Shown here one piece after another: positions 45,796 through 56,429 of a stretch of DNA of 64,000 nt (within the stretch, counting starts at the first letter, position 1; each line of letters begins with the position of its first letter). The translations under genes and the position numbers were made by a program. Source of the DNA: Phlebopus portentosus. Taxonomy: Eukaryota; Basidiomycota; Agaricomycetes; Boletales; Boletinellaceae. The stretch covers positions 372,001 to 436,000 of the forward strand of contig JAYXKI010000006.1 of NCBI GenBank assembly GCA_037892935.1, written 5' to 3'. The notes below the pieces were generated by a model. It was not told where the DNA came from. It ran no database searches and was given only the letters and a program-made list of their open reading frames with translations.

Positions 45796-47650
45796 CTATT
45801 CTTCGTCATGCTTGCAGGTGTATCCTGCTGATTCATCTCCTCTAGCCCATGCTATGTGATCATAGTGGACTGGCCTTCGACAATGAGGGTCGGGACATGT
45901 TTCCTTGAAATTCACAGCTTGTGCTGTCATCGGCTTTTGTTTCTGATCATTTGTTCTCTTCTTCGGCTGTCCTAAGGAAGAACCCTTTTGCTTCCTTGGT
46001 GCCTTGCAATTCTTCAAGTAGTGTCCAATCTTTCCACAGTTGTAGCATTTCGCTCCCTTCTTTGGCAAGCCTCAGAGTGTGTCTACATCCATGGTGTCTG
46101 GATCACATTTTGATTGTTGTATTGGTGGTCGAAATGATAATTGCCCATTTGTCTTGAATCTCGGGGTGTATGTCTGACTTCCAATCAGCTTCTGTCTGGC
46201 ATCCACATCTGCTAAGTTACTTGTCCATGTCATCCATTCTTCCAGCTTGTACTTTTCGAAAGTGTCAGGTTGTACTGATTTGACTCGTTGTTTGACCCAA
46301 TTATCTAGTCCTTTGACATAGATGTACTTGAGCATAGTAGCATTGATTGATGGTGGTGCTCTAGCTCTGAGTTGTCGAAATTTGTCGTTATATGCCCTGA
46401 TGCTTGATCCTTTTTGCTAGATGCATAGAAGATGGAATAGCGCTTCTTGTTCTCCAACTATTGGATGTCCTGCTCGGACTCTCATCCAATCCAACATCTG
46501 CTTCAAAGATGTGAACATTTCTCCTCCATTCGAATCGATAATAGCTGGTACTAGTTTCAGCTTTCCTTTATCATTGAATGATGTCAGGGTCTGCTTCTCT
46601 GCAAACCAATCATAGCTGTCACCTTCAAGTGCTGCAAATAGACTCTTTGCAATCTTGTCCTTGCTCTTGACTCTATGCTGTGCCAACTTCGAAATACATC
46701 GGCTGACCCACAGATCAATATCTTCACTTTGCTTGCCATAGTATTTTGGCAACTTGATGCTGTGTTTAGAGAGTTGTATCTGAAGAGTTTGTAGTTGCGT
46801 CTCCAGGATCTGAACTTTCTGGTCGGTGGTCAATATGATTGTATGTGATTATAGGCACTGCTGGCGGCAAATATGTAGTTGGATGTTCTGGTGCTTGGGT
46901 TGCTATTGAACCACTGGTTGGTACTTGGAGTGTAGCGCTTTGACTGTTAAACCCTTGCAACAAGTATGGGTTTATTGCTTGTGATAGCTCCTCATCAGAT
47001 GATACTGTTCCATTGGAAGTATGCTCTGTTTGATGATGTAGTTCTCAGATTCATTGAGCTTCTTGTCTGAGATACTCTGCATGCTCGAGTATGCTCCTTG
47101 CAGTACTTTCGGTTGTCTGTACTGATGCAATCAATGTCAAGTAGGCTTGTTGACTTGATTCGACTGTACATCCTAGTGTCAGGAGTGCTTCTCGTAAGTT
47201 GCTAATGTCTTCTGCAATGTTGGGTGTTGATTGAGCAATCCTTGTGAGTTCTGTAGTTGCTGTTTCAACTGCTTGGATGCATTACTCGTGAGCGTTAAGT
47301 GTATCGCGTAAACATCCTATCTTGTCTTGAACTACTGATATTTCTGTAGTGACTTATCAGCTTAGGAGTATGACTGATTGATCTAGTGAATTGTTGTTTC
47401 AATGCAGTGTTGCTACTTGAGCTCCTAGTCCATTGGTGTTAATCTCGAGTGCTTCAAGTCGCTGTCCAACTGTAGTTGTGTATGCTCCACTTGGCAGGTT
47501 ATTGTTTGCCTGAGCTCTTGCTTGACTAGTTTGTAGTCCTTTGAGTTGTACTATTCTCTCTCATAGAGATAGTATTATGGGTGGATATTCATTGTCTGTT
47601 CAGGTGGCAGTTCCCCAAAGAATGTCTCTATCTAATTCCAATCTTGATAT
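45796..47650 (-). pseudogene. G2 Gag
   Basis: Readable from about 47650 to 45796. The N-terminal third is rich in coiled-coil-like residues (ERIVQLKGLQTSQARAQ). A linker follows (ending near 46840), where the frame shifts by one base. The capsid-like part is KLPKYYGKQSEDIDLWVSR, LEGDSYDWFAEKQ and KQMLDWMRVRAGHP (46740-46440). The zinc knuckle CYNCGKIGHYLKNC is near 46045. Several in-frame stops (TGA, TAA) occur in the N-terminal third. The capsid/nucleocapsid frame and the pol frame differ by one, so Pol would normally need a frameshift. Confidence 0.8.
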
Positions 47651-48149
47651 CCTTCCTTGGATATGATTCAGTTTGCTATCTCGGTGCGATCCTGATCTCA
47701 TTCAGTTATTCATTTGGTTACTTGTCCTTTGGTTGTTACTTCTTCCACTTGAGTTCTCTGGATGGTTCATTAACCACGTTTCTCGCCTATGGCTTCAGGC
47801 GTATCGTTATAAGATATGATAGACCAAGTCATTCCTTGCTTGTCAAATTTAGCAATAGTAGATAGTACTGTTGCTACCTTGGTTATTGTTGTTTGTGTGC
47901 TCCCAACTGCAGAGCTACCAGATGCCTTTGCAATTAGGTACACTTCATTAGTAAAGGGGTTATGATAATAGATGTTTGATTTTGAGTGAATCGGGTTTGT
48001 TCTCCAGGATGTGCACTTGTCCTAGGGAGTAGGTTTGCTAATCTCGAAACTAGCAGTGTCAATAGGGACTTGAGGTCGACAGTCCTTGCCTCGATAACAC
48101 ACTAGCCAAGAACCTTGCCCGTAAGAGGTGGTGTTAAAACTAGCGAGTG

Positions 48150-48160
48150 ATCTTTTGATC
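48150..48160 (-). promoter_or_regulatory. Proposed self-priming binding site of G2
   Basis: Three bases inside the 5' LTR edge the element RNA reads GATCAAAAGAT, which is the exact 11-nt complement of ATCTTTTGATC in the LTR (48441-48451). The usual TGG start of a tRNA-primed site is absent. Tf1/sushi chromoviruses are known to prime with the first 11 nt of their own RNA. Confidence 0.5.
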
Positions 48161-48478
48161 TAATGTTAGAGGTGTAGGTCCGGGGTTACACCGGTTTCGA
48201 TCCTTTTGCCTAAGCAGTGGTATGTTGTGCAGAGGTGATCTATCTACCCACATTTAGCTATACCACATGGTCCCCTTACTATCCTTCCTAGTTGCAGTCC
48301 TAGTTAGAGATGCTTTGAGAGACAAGGTAGAGTAAGAGCAGATTGGGATTTCCAAGAGGCGTAGTAGTACAAAGCACTCAGTGAGTCGTGTTAGGACACT
48401 ATCACCAGTGTGTTAAGACACTGTCACTATGTGTTAAGAGGATCAAAAGATGGGGAAAAGAGGGCCTACTTCTAATGC

Positions 48479-48485
48479 TATTTAT
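48479..48485 (-). promoter_or_regulatory. TATA box of the G2 LTR
   Basis: ATAAATA on the minus strand, also present in the 3' LTR. About 34 nt further on lies ATCTTTTGATC, so transcription starting there would put that 11-mer at the RNA 5' end. Confidence 0.5.
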
Positions 48486-48698
48486 GCTTTCTAGATAATC
48501 CATTTTCCGTCCTATTTCTTACTCATCTCTCCACTTTACTCCACTTTGCTCCACCTTGCTCCACCACTACATCACTTCCTTTATCATTCTGCTCCACTGA
48601 GTGCCACTTTGCTCCAATGTATCTCCACTATGATGGAATTCTGTGGGGTTGCTGACTGAGACAATAGAGGTGCTGCTCCAGTATGGAAAGCTCCACTG

Positions 48699-49340
48699 TC
48701 AGTGCTCCACTATGATGTTGATTCCATCACCAGGTGGGATTGTAGCTCTTGGTGCAATGTAGGCAGCTCGATATGTGACTCTTCGCTGTTCGTCTTGTGG
48801 TCCGAAGGGTGTAAGCACAACTCGCACATCGGTATTGAGATGTCGGGTTAGTGTAGAGTATGATCTAATGCATACCATGAACTGTATGAGTTCTGCTGGG
48901 GGATGCAGTTGTGTTCGAGTGACTAGCCATGCTTTGCCTGGAAGTCGAATGTCACAAATGTATTGCCATATCCTTCATTGGAGTACCAGTTGTAGTTGCT
49001 TGGTGTCCAGGTTTACGTCCCTTGGTAAATAAAGGTTTGCTTGTACTGTAGAGGCTGGACATAGATTGTGCAGCTCTGGCTTGTACCATCCTAGTATTCT
49101 CCAAGTTATTGGGTCTGCAGCTCAAGGGGTTTGAGTTGTAACAATGAGTTCCTCATGTCGCTTGGGTATTATAGGATTTGGTGGATTGGCATGTAATGCT
49201 TCTTGCATGTGACATTGGACTTCAATTTAGCAGTTACACATTTCACTTGTAGCATGACATACTGTGAAGTATATTTCAGAAAGGACCATGTACACTTGGG
49301 CACAAGTCTGACAGTGCTGGAATGCCAGTGATGTCTCCAT
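48699..49340 (-). pseudogene. U3-encoded frame in the G2 5' LTR
   Basis: ATG at 49338-49340 (METSLAFQHCQTC...) to TGA at 48699-48701, 213 codons with three internal stops: TAA, TGA after TTQTP, and TGA at 48975-48977. Codon content and amino-acid composition look like protein (mixed residues, Trp/Tyr/Cys retained) right up to the terminal stop, after which the frame loses that character. A C-x2-C pair sits near the N-terminus and a core FMVCIRS near the middle. It is entirely upstream of the LTR TATA box, so only the 3' LTR copy would be in the mRNA. Compare 37893-38534. No family recognised. Confidence 0.55.
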
Positions 49341-49743
49341 TGGGCTCAGATTAGCCTTTAGACTTTAGTTGTTAGGCGTTAGGCTTTAGTAGTCGTGTTC
49401 TAGACTTCTCGGGCTTCTAGTAGTTTGATAACTTCTTGACTTCTTTTGATCGGGTTGGATCGGGAGTTTGGTCGGCGGTGTTAAGGTGATGGTCAGTGGT
49501 AATAAATTGGTGGTGGTAATTACTGGTCGGAAGTGTTAAGTAGTCCATGAGGTTACGTACTTGTAGCGTGCTTCTTAGGCGCTCGTATATTGCCGTTGAT
49601 GCCCGTGACCATTGCCTTGGTCACGTGAACAGTAGTTTGGCTCCAGTGACTGCTAGACTGTTACTAGTCGCATTTGGAATGCTGATCCTGTTGATCTGCT
49701 GATTGTGTCAATCTTGATGTGAGTTTTTGAGCAGATCCTTTTA

Positions 49744-50288
49744 TGTATGCACTATTCTAGACAGCATCTTCTCAGCTCACCAGTGCAAGCTGAGACCCTA
49801 GCTAATATATAAACCTAGTCTATTATATCTGAAATGAATTTACATGTATGAATCTGACCTGTAAGAATTTTTTTTGGTGCTTGGGAGGCTAGGAGGAAAT
49901 GATAAGTTTTGAGTGATTTAGGCATGCCTCAAAGCTGTACATTCTGGTATACAATTCAACTCAAATTTAGACAGTAAATTCATAGTATAATCATGTTATG
50001 GTTTTGGACAGCTTTGGGGAGGTGCTGAACCAGCATGGAGCACAGAAAAAAATGCACATGCAAAAAAAAGGCAAAAAATAATATTTTCACTATTTTGGGT
50101 TCATTTTTTGCTCTATTTTTCATCTTTGTTTCTTAATGAAAGTCCTTTCAAAAAGATGAATTTAGCAACTTAGATAATGTGAAACCGTTGAGTTTTGGGT
50201 GAGATATGATTTTATTTGTGTTTTGAGGCTCTTGTGACATGAAAAGTGATGAAATCACATGATTGCCAACAATTTTGCAACTAGCTGT
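49744..50288. mobile_element. Right arm of an FB-B element beyond G2
   Basis: FB-B right arm from loop to terminus CAACTAGCTGT (50288). Its inner part is the F2-type variant, while the arm left of G2 is F1-type. Confidence 0.8.
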
Positions 50289-50484
50289 AAGAATTTCTTT
50301 GCTTGAAAAACAGTATAGAAAATTATAAGTTTAAACTCCTCCTATTTATGATATTCTCAAACATATTTCAGACTGATTTTTATTTTAAATAATTTATCCT
50401 AGAAAACACTATCAAGTATATAAAATATTTATATCTATTTCGATACTATTTGAATTTATAAAACTCAATAGAATATGCAAGGCT
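50289..50484. repeat. Half arm of a second FB-A copy
   Basis: Matches FB-A 18752-18948 from the loop outward (GAATTTCTTTGC ... GAATATGCAAGGCTT). With 36568-36640 it brackets the whole FB-B/G2 nest, so FB-A was the oldest target. Confidence 0.75.
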
Positions 50485-52460
50485 TACTGCCTTTTTCATA
50501 AGTGTTGTCACACCCCATGTCTCATGTGCTCTGACGCATTGTAGACTATCAGACTCTCCTAGATACGGGCAAAGGTGGCGGTGGCGTTCGACCACAGGGA
50601 GGCGATGTCAAAGGTGTCGAGAGGAAAAAGGGGAAGTCCTACCAGATCTACAGACTACCTACAGACTTTCAGAAGTGACACTCAGCTCAGATGCACAAGG
50701 ATCCAGGCGTCAGGTGGATCCGCGCGGCGATGCAGACTTTGGCAGCACCCAAAAGGATGAGTAATGACCGCCGAGTCCTACTGAACCGGCAAAGGGGTCA
50801 GTGCGGTGAGCTGTGTGCGGCGGCGACAGGAAAGATTCACACCAGTGCAATTCCAGTTGGTAATCAGGGAGGCGATATGGGAACAACACAGAGAAGGTGG
50901 AGGTGAGAGAGTATCGATACCACTCAAAACAGGAAGTGGTGTCAGCAGTGGAATGATGCAGAGGTGGCAGAGGTGGCGAGATGTGAGAATCTGGATTGAT
51001 ATGGAGGGGAGGCACCAGTGCCGGTGGTAGCAGCAGCTATAAGAAGAGTGACAGCTGCGTTGAGATGTTGAGGAAGTGTCACAAACAGTTAAAGCCAGAT
51101 GGCGGTGAGGAAGCATAAAAGGCAGCCTCAGGTGTGGAGAGAAATCAAAAATCCCCGGAGTGATTACTAGAAGAGTGACGGCTGCATCAGGACATTGAGG
51201 AAGTATCACAAACAGTTGAAGCCGGATGGTGGCGAGAAAGCATGAAAGGTGGCCTTAGGTGCGAGGAGAAATCAAAAATCCTGGGAGCAATTACTAGAAG
51301 AGTGACGGCTGCATAGAAGGGAGATGTCCAGGGCAGAGAGCAAGCTCAGCAGCTTCTCTTGCACTTCCAGGTATGTAAGATTGCTCGGTGGCAGATTCTG
51401 TTGTGACAGTGCCTACTCCTGCAAGATCAGGGCTGCACTGTCAGGATGGGATCGGCGGGGGCACGTGACCAGGAATTCACCCAATCCAGCTGTCTGGTTC
51501 TCTGTGTATACTGGCTTCTTGAAGGGGGCTCTCTACTTGTGGTTGGTTTTGGTAGCTGCATTTTAGAGTGTATATCTACTGCTTTTTAGGATAGATACAT
51601 GCTCTCTATATATACTATGAGTCCTTGATAAGAAATATCACTAAAGCGGTGGGCGGTGAGGTGTGACAGATGCGCCGCAATGGCAGGGGCCACCACCGAG
51701 ATGCGCCATCAAGCCACTAAGACCTAGGAGCGCCCCAATCAGAACAGCGGATGCTGGTATGTCATGTCGAGCATCGAGACCATTCGGATCAGTTAGGGTG
51801 TGCTCTATGTGGATCTAAAACGCCAAGGGATTGAATGAAACTAAAAGAGGGAATATATGGATGGCCGCCGGGCGCGCTACCATGCTCAGCGTACAATGTG
51901 GGATGACAAGAATATGAAACATTCAACAAAATGGACCTTAGATAGGTTATCATTCACCCAGCCAGTGCAGCGGCAGGCATACACCTCCGCGATGGCATGA
52001 TATACATCTGCCGCAGCATGTCCAGCCGCCGTGTGAGCATTTTTCGAGGCCTGGAATTGTTGGGTTCAGCGAAATGGTTCTTAGGAGAGGCTGGAGAAGG
52101 GGCACCAGGATTTGGTTGAAGGGGGGACAGGGTGATCATAAGATAGGAGTGGAGGCATCGCCGCCAGTTCATATGGTCAGCGGCAGTGTTGGCGTGGGTG
52201 CTGTTCCTAGGCCACTGAAGGTCCAGCGGCCGCTGAGCAGGCTGTATTATGGGTAATGGTGGCGAAGGCTGGTTTGCTGACAATAGTACGCAGGGTGTCC
52301 TGGGTATGGCATAGGGGAATACAGCCCTTACAGGCCTGTGCCACTGGACCGGTACAGGCTAGTGCGGTGTAGTGCCCTGGACAGTCCTGAGCCAGGACAC
52401 TCATACTATGGCTCTCCCCTACTTCAGATACCATATCCCTTTGCCGCCTACACCTCAGAG
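50485..52460. other. Moderately GC-rich region without a recognised gene
   Basis: Frames of 60-143 codons overlap on both strands with no known motif. It includes the 127-bp tandem at 51042-51315 and a TATA-like ATATATACT stretch near 51600. It may be further repeat sequence related to unit P. Confidence 0.4.
51042..51315. repeat. 127-bp tandem repeat, just over two copies
   Basis: AGAAGAGTGACRGCTGC recurs at 51042, 51169 and 51296, each followed by the same CACAAACAG and GAGAAATCAAAAATCC segments, with transitions between copies. Confidence 0.75.
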
Positions 52461-52499
52461 GACCAGGGCATACTCATACCACACTCTAGAGGCCATACG

Positions 52500-53576
52500 A
52501 GCACATATCTATAGATTCTAGCCTACGCTTCCCCCTGCAGCGCCCTCCGAGAGCCCAGACGAGTCCGCCGCTGGCTCCCTGGCACCCATACAGATCCGCC
52601 GAAGGCTCCTACCCAGCACCAGTCATCATAGGAGATGTCCCCCAATCATTATAGGCCTTCATTATTACGATTCCTCATACGTACAGCCTTGAGGCGGATT
52701 TGGACACCCCTGCGGCGGCCCCCCAAGCCTCAGATTGGTCCGGCGGCCACTCAGGCGTCCTCAGGTGCCCTCGCCGAGGCCTCCTACAACTTACCAGGCA
52801 GTCCCCCAAGGCCTATGGATTTATCTAGTATCATCCCTGCTCATATGCCACCAAAGGTTGCACCTTTACGAATCCGCCGCCGATCGAGCAGCGAGTTGCA
52901 GATCCGCCGCTCCGGCGCCCCCCTTAGTTACCATGGATCGCCTACACTCTATATTGAGTGCGGCGGCGGCCTTGGGCGGCCCAGAGACCCTGACTGATGC
53001 GCCCTCTATCTCATATATGCGATATGAGCCTCCGAACATCGGCCCTGATGTTTCCCGACTTCCCCCCAAGCGGCGGGCAACTCTAGACCATATATGGCAG
53101 TCAGGCATGTGGTACAGCAGCGTGCCAAGCCACCAACTGCCGCCGCCAAGCCAGACTCCGCCGGCGCCCATTTTATTGCAGATACACGATATATCATACT
53201 ATTGGATAGCCCCCTCACGTTGGTGCTGCCGTACGCCTCCTAGATGCTCCGGCGGCGGCCCTTGGCGAGCCCAGTGACTCAGGAGATGTTGTCAGACAGT
53301 AGGACTCATCGGCGAGAGCAGTAGAGTATATATAGAGTGTATATTCATCAGTATACGAGATATAGACGGGATAGAGAGCATATACAGCACCCAAGAGCCA
53401 GGGTTCGAGATTCCCTCACTCTGAGCTCCCCCTCATGTACTGAGCTCCCCCATTGACTATATACTACCCCTGACTCGTCGTTCTATTCTCCTTCGGCGCC
53501 TCTGACATTTAGTGTGTGAGTTAGGACTGGGAACCTACCCCCAAACGTCCGCCGCACTACATCGTACCTGTCAGGC
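52500..53576 (+). repeat. GC-rich repeat unit P, better-preserved copy (unique part)
   Basis: Inverted relative to 14990-16065. Frames conserved between the two copies: 52635-52997 (MSPNHYRPSLLRFLI...) and a frame from the ATG at about 52932 (MDRLHSILSAAAALGGPETL ... PPKRRATLDHIW) running to 53180 and ending near a CAG acceptor/donor-like site. In the other copy the second frame has TGA in place of CGA before LPPKRR, so this copy is closer to the ancestral state. Pro-rich, no known domain. It may be the coding or LTR part of an undescribed element. Confidence 0.55.
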
Positions 53577-54310
53577 GGCCTCTATTCGACCTCGGCGGCC
53601 CTCCAGCGACACAGGCCTTCCATTGTATCCCCCCTCGGCGTCTTTTCCAGTTACTCGCCGCACACTGTCCCTTATATTCATCATATACGGTCCCTACCTT
53701 TCATTTACCCAGTTTATGCTACTGCAGCGGATTTGCACGAGCTCCCTCGTCCCCGGCGGCCCTCTATTCGACCTTGGCGGCCCTCCGGCGACACAGGCCT
53801 TCCACTGTACCCCCCCTCGGCGTCTTTTTCACCTACTCGCCGCACGTTACGCCTTATATTCATTGTATACGGTCCCTACCTTTCATTTATCCAGTTTACG
53901 CTACCGCGGTGGATTTGCACGAGCTCCCTCGTCCCCGGCGGCCCCCTATTTGACCTCGGCGGCCCTCCGGCGACCCAGGCCTCCTTTCCTATTCCCCTTC
54001 GGCGTCCTTTTCATCTGCTGGCCGCACGTTGCCCCTTATATTCATCGTATACGGTCCCTCCCTTTTGTTTATCCAGTTTACGCTACCGCGGCGGATTTGT
54101 ACAAGCTCCCTCATCCCCGGCGGCCCCCTATTCGACCTCGGCGGCCCTCCGGCGACACAGGCCTTCCATTGTATTCCCCCTCGGCGTCTTTTTCACCTAC
54201 TCGCCGCACGTTACACCTCATATTCGTCATATACAGTTCCTGGCTTCCCCCTACTGAGATTGCGCTACTCCGGCGGACTCCTGTGACCTCCCCTTCGATC
54301 CGGCGGACCT
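53577..54310 (+). repeat. 182-bp GC-rich tandem array, four copies
   Basis: Copies start near 53577, 53757, 53939 and 54121 at GGCC(C)TCTATT(C/T)GACCTCGGCGG. Each holds CTCGGCGTC, a CACGTTACGCC-type segment, ATACGGTCCCTACC and GCTACCGCGGCGGATTTG. The truncated inverted copy (14651-15000) has about two. The array stays open in all three plus frames because its unit lacks stops, so the long frames there are not evidence of protein. Confidence 0.85.
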
Positions 54311-54620
54311 ACTAGAGCATTCCTTTCATACCTCGGCGTCACTAGGCCACTCCTCCACGTCTCTGACGGTCTTTGGCACCTGCCAGGTGGTTGGTGGTTA
54401 GAGTCTGATAGCTTGAGGCTTCGTTTCTGGAGGTTTCTTCACACATTCAGCTCCCTTAGTAGGACGGACATCTGTAGCGCCATCAGATAGAGAGACCACC
54501 CAATATACCACAGTGGCACACTACAGCGTCCGAGCCAAAACAGTAAAAACTCAAGTAAATGACGCTTTTCTCTGTCAATTCTGTATGTTTCATGACCAGT
54601 TAGCACTCGAAAAAAAGCGC
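54311..54620. other. Flank of unit P, no gene seen
   Basis: No coding frame, repeat or motif is supported. Confidence 0.4.
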
Positions 54621-54624
54621 TAGC

Positions 54625-55056
54625 TTATGCATGTAGATGTATGTAGAAATATTTGTAATTTGTTGTCTGTGTGTGTCGGAACAAAACAAACAACTTCACC
54701 AAGCCTTGCTCCAAAGGATTATCTGGACTGCTCGCAAAATTATTCCTCCTCATACAAGCTATAATAATTTTTTCTTCTGGTCCGTAAATTAAGTCTATAT
54801 ACATGGCACTGCTCTGATGAAGTTTTGCATCATTTCGTCCAGTGTTTGTGTAGGAAACATCAGACAATTTCATCAACCCTTGTTCCAGCAGGTCATCTGG
54901 ACTGTTCAAAAAATCATTCCTCTTCACACAAGCTGTCATAGTTTTTCTCTTGATCTGTAAATTAGGTCTATATACCTTGCAATACTCTGGTAAGCTTTCA
55001 ATCTGTTCTGTACAGTATTTGTGCAACAGTGCAAGTGTCTTTTGTCTCCGCAGCAT
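54625..55056 (-). other. Open frame with internal duplication, unrecognised
   Basis: 143 codons made of two similar halves about 174 bp apart: one reads KRNDFLNSPDDLLEQGLMKL, the other RRNNFASSPDNPLEQGLVKL. It has no known domain. The duplication is also clear at DNA level (GGTCATCTGGACTGTTC and GATTATCTGGACTGCTC). It may be a small duplicated gene or a repeat that happens to stay open. Confidence 0.35.
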
Positions 55057-56420
55057 TCTCAGAAACTGTCATTCGAAGGCAACAGATTCCAAACTTGCTT
55101 GTATCTGAAGAAATCATTATGGTATTCATTCTATATGCTCGATGTGGTGCTTCTATTTATGCAATCTATGCGAGACTGTGGCTCACTCCTACCTGCATCG
55201 ATTTCCACACCTTTCTGTCACATCTGGATTATCATAATGCTTCTCCACCACAGCCAGATAACATATCTAGTATGCATGAGCAGAATGAGGGGCAGTGAAT
55301 GCTATACTGCCACAGGTGACAGTATGAGATTGACACAGTCCAGAGATGCAGTCAGACAACAAATCCGGTGGACCCACTGTTAATTCCGCTCACGATCACA
55401 GACACCTGGCTGCACCTTAACCTACTTCTCTTTCCTTCCCCATTGCCACCACAGTGGGTCATCCCATACATCTGACCTTATCTCAGCTGTGCCACTATGA
55501 ACTAAGAGGTGAGAAGTAGCAAGCCAGGTAAGTAGCACGTACCTTAGCATTTGCGACTGTATTGTATCCACTCACCATTCAATGGTCAAGCAAGTGATAG
55601 TGCCAATGGTACCGCTATGTCCTGTGTGAACGCCATGGTCATTGTAATCAAACTTTCTCTAATAGAGCCTCCAAGTCAAATTGCCGCACATTCCATCAGC
55701 CGTAAATTGATCTTCTATTTCTACAGGCCTCTCGGGCCCTCGCACATGCTCTTCCCAGAATAGAATCCACAGCAAGTGAACCATTGCCATTATGGTCGTC
55801 CGCTTTCTCTATTCAATTCACCAAGTAGGCCTTTGTCTGACAGAGATGCTCTTCCATGCTCCTGGAAAAGTTGGGTGTTTTGAGGATAGGGACAGCTTAT
55901 CAGGCTCCATGCATCTTCATGCGATCTTGTATACAGGGACAGGGAGTCTGCATCAGCACCCATAGTGAAGAGATGAGATAGGAGAAGAGACATACCAACA
56001 CCAATGAAGCAATAGGGGGCTACAGGGACCATGGAACAGCAAAAAATATGGTGCAAGCAAAGCACTTAGATTGAGCCACACAGGAGCCAGCTCATGGTTG
56101 TCGTAGACACACTCAGCCGCCCCCATCTGCAATGAATGAAAAGGTGTATCTGGACCAGTCAAAGCCACCTGAGTATATGCATCATCGTAACTTCACCCAG
56201 GCTCCCACTAGCTAGAGATCATTCTGTTTTGTTTCTATTGCCACCAGGAATCTGTTCAGACTTACAGAAATAATCCATTTGAACCACCTCCAGAGCCACC
56301 CACAGTGCATGCAGGAGCCAAAAGACACACAACAGACATGGATGTAAACCAAAGAGGGGAGAAGTGGTTATGGCACGTGTGTCATGCTGTGTGAGTGTGT
56401 GACACCCTTCTGCTTTTGGC
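55057..56420. other. Region without a recognised gene
   Basis: Several frames of 70-120 codons overlap on both strands, with no motif or splice pattern I can defend. Confidence 0.4.
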
Positions 56421-56429
56421 ATAACCACC

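Larger units (their letters stand above)
37358..49743 (-). mobile_element. Full-length chromodomain Ty3/gypsy element G2 (12.4 kb)
   Basis: Two 1,580-bp LTRs (37358-38937 and 48164-49743) bound an internal region coding leftward for Gag, protease, RT, RNase H, integrase and chromodomain (chromovirus order). An additional frame follows pol, then a purine tract. The element lies in the loop of a foldback element. No target duplication is seen: the left and right flanks both contain TGTATGCACTATTCTAGA, from different FB-B variants, so the locus was reshaped by recombination. All coding parts carry stops, and key residues have changed, so the copy is inactive. The length is large for Ty3 elements owing to long LTRs and an extra 3' region. 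Confidence 0.9.
48164..49743 (-). repeat. G2 5' LTR (1,580 bp)
   Basis: Same length as 37358-38937, ends TGTTAGAGG and CCTTTTA on the plus strand. The element's promoter is here: ATAAATA at 48485-48479 on the minus strand. The sequence complementary to the primer site starts 34 nt downstream. Confidence 0.9.

Noticed and set aside
53512..54315. 267-, 174- and 85-codon frames over the 182-bp tandem array
   Set aside because: The array is GC-rich and its unit has few stops, so all three frames stay open. This is expected without coding.
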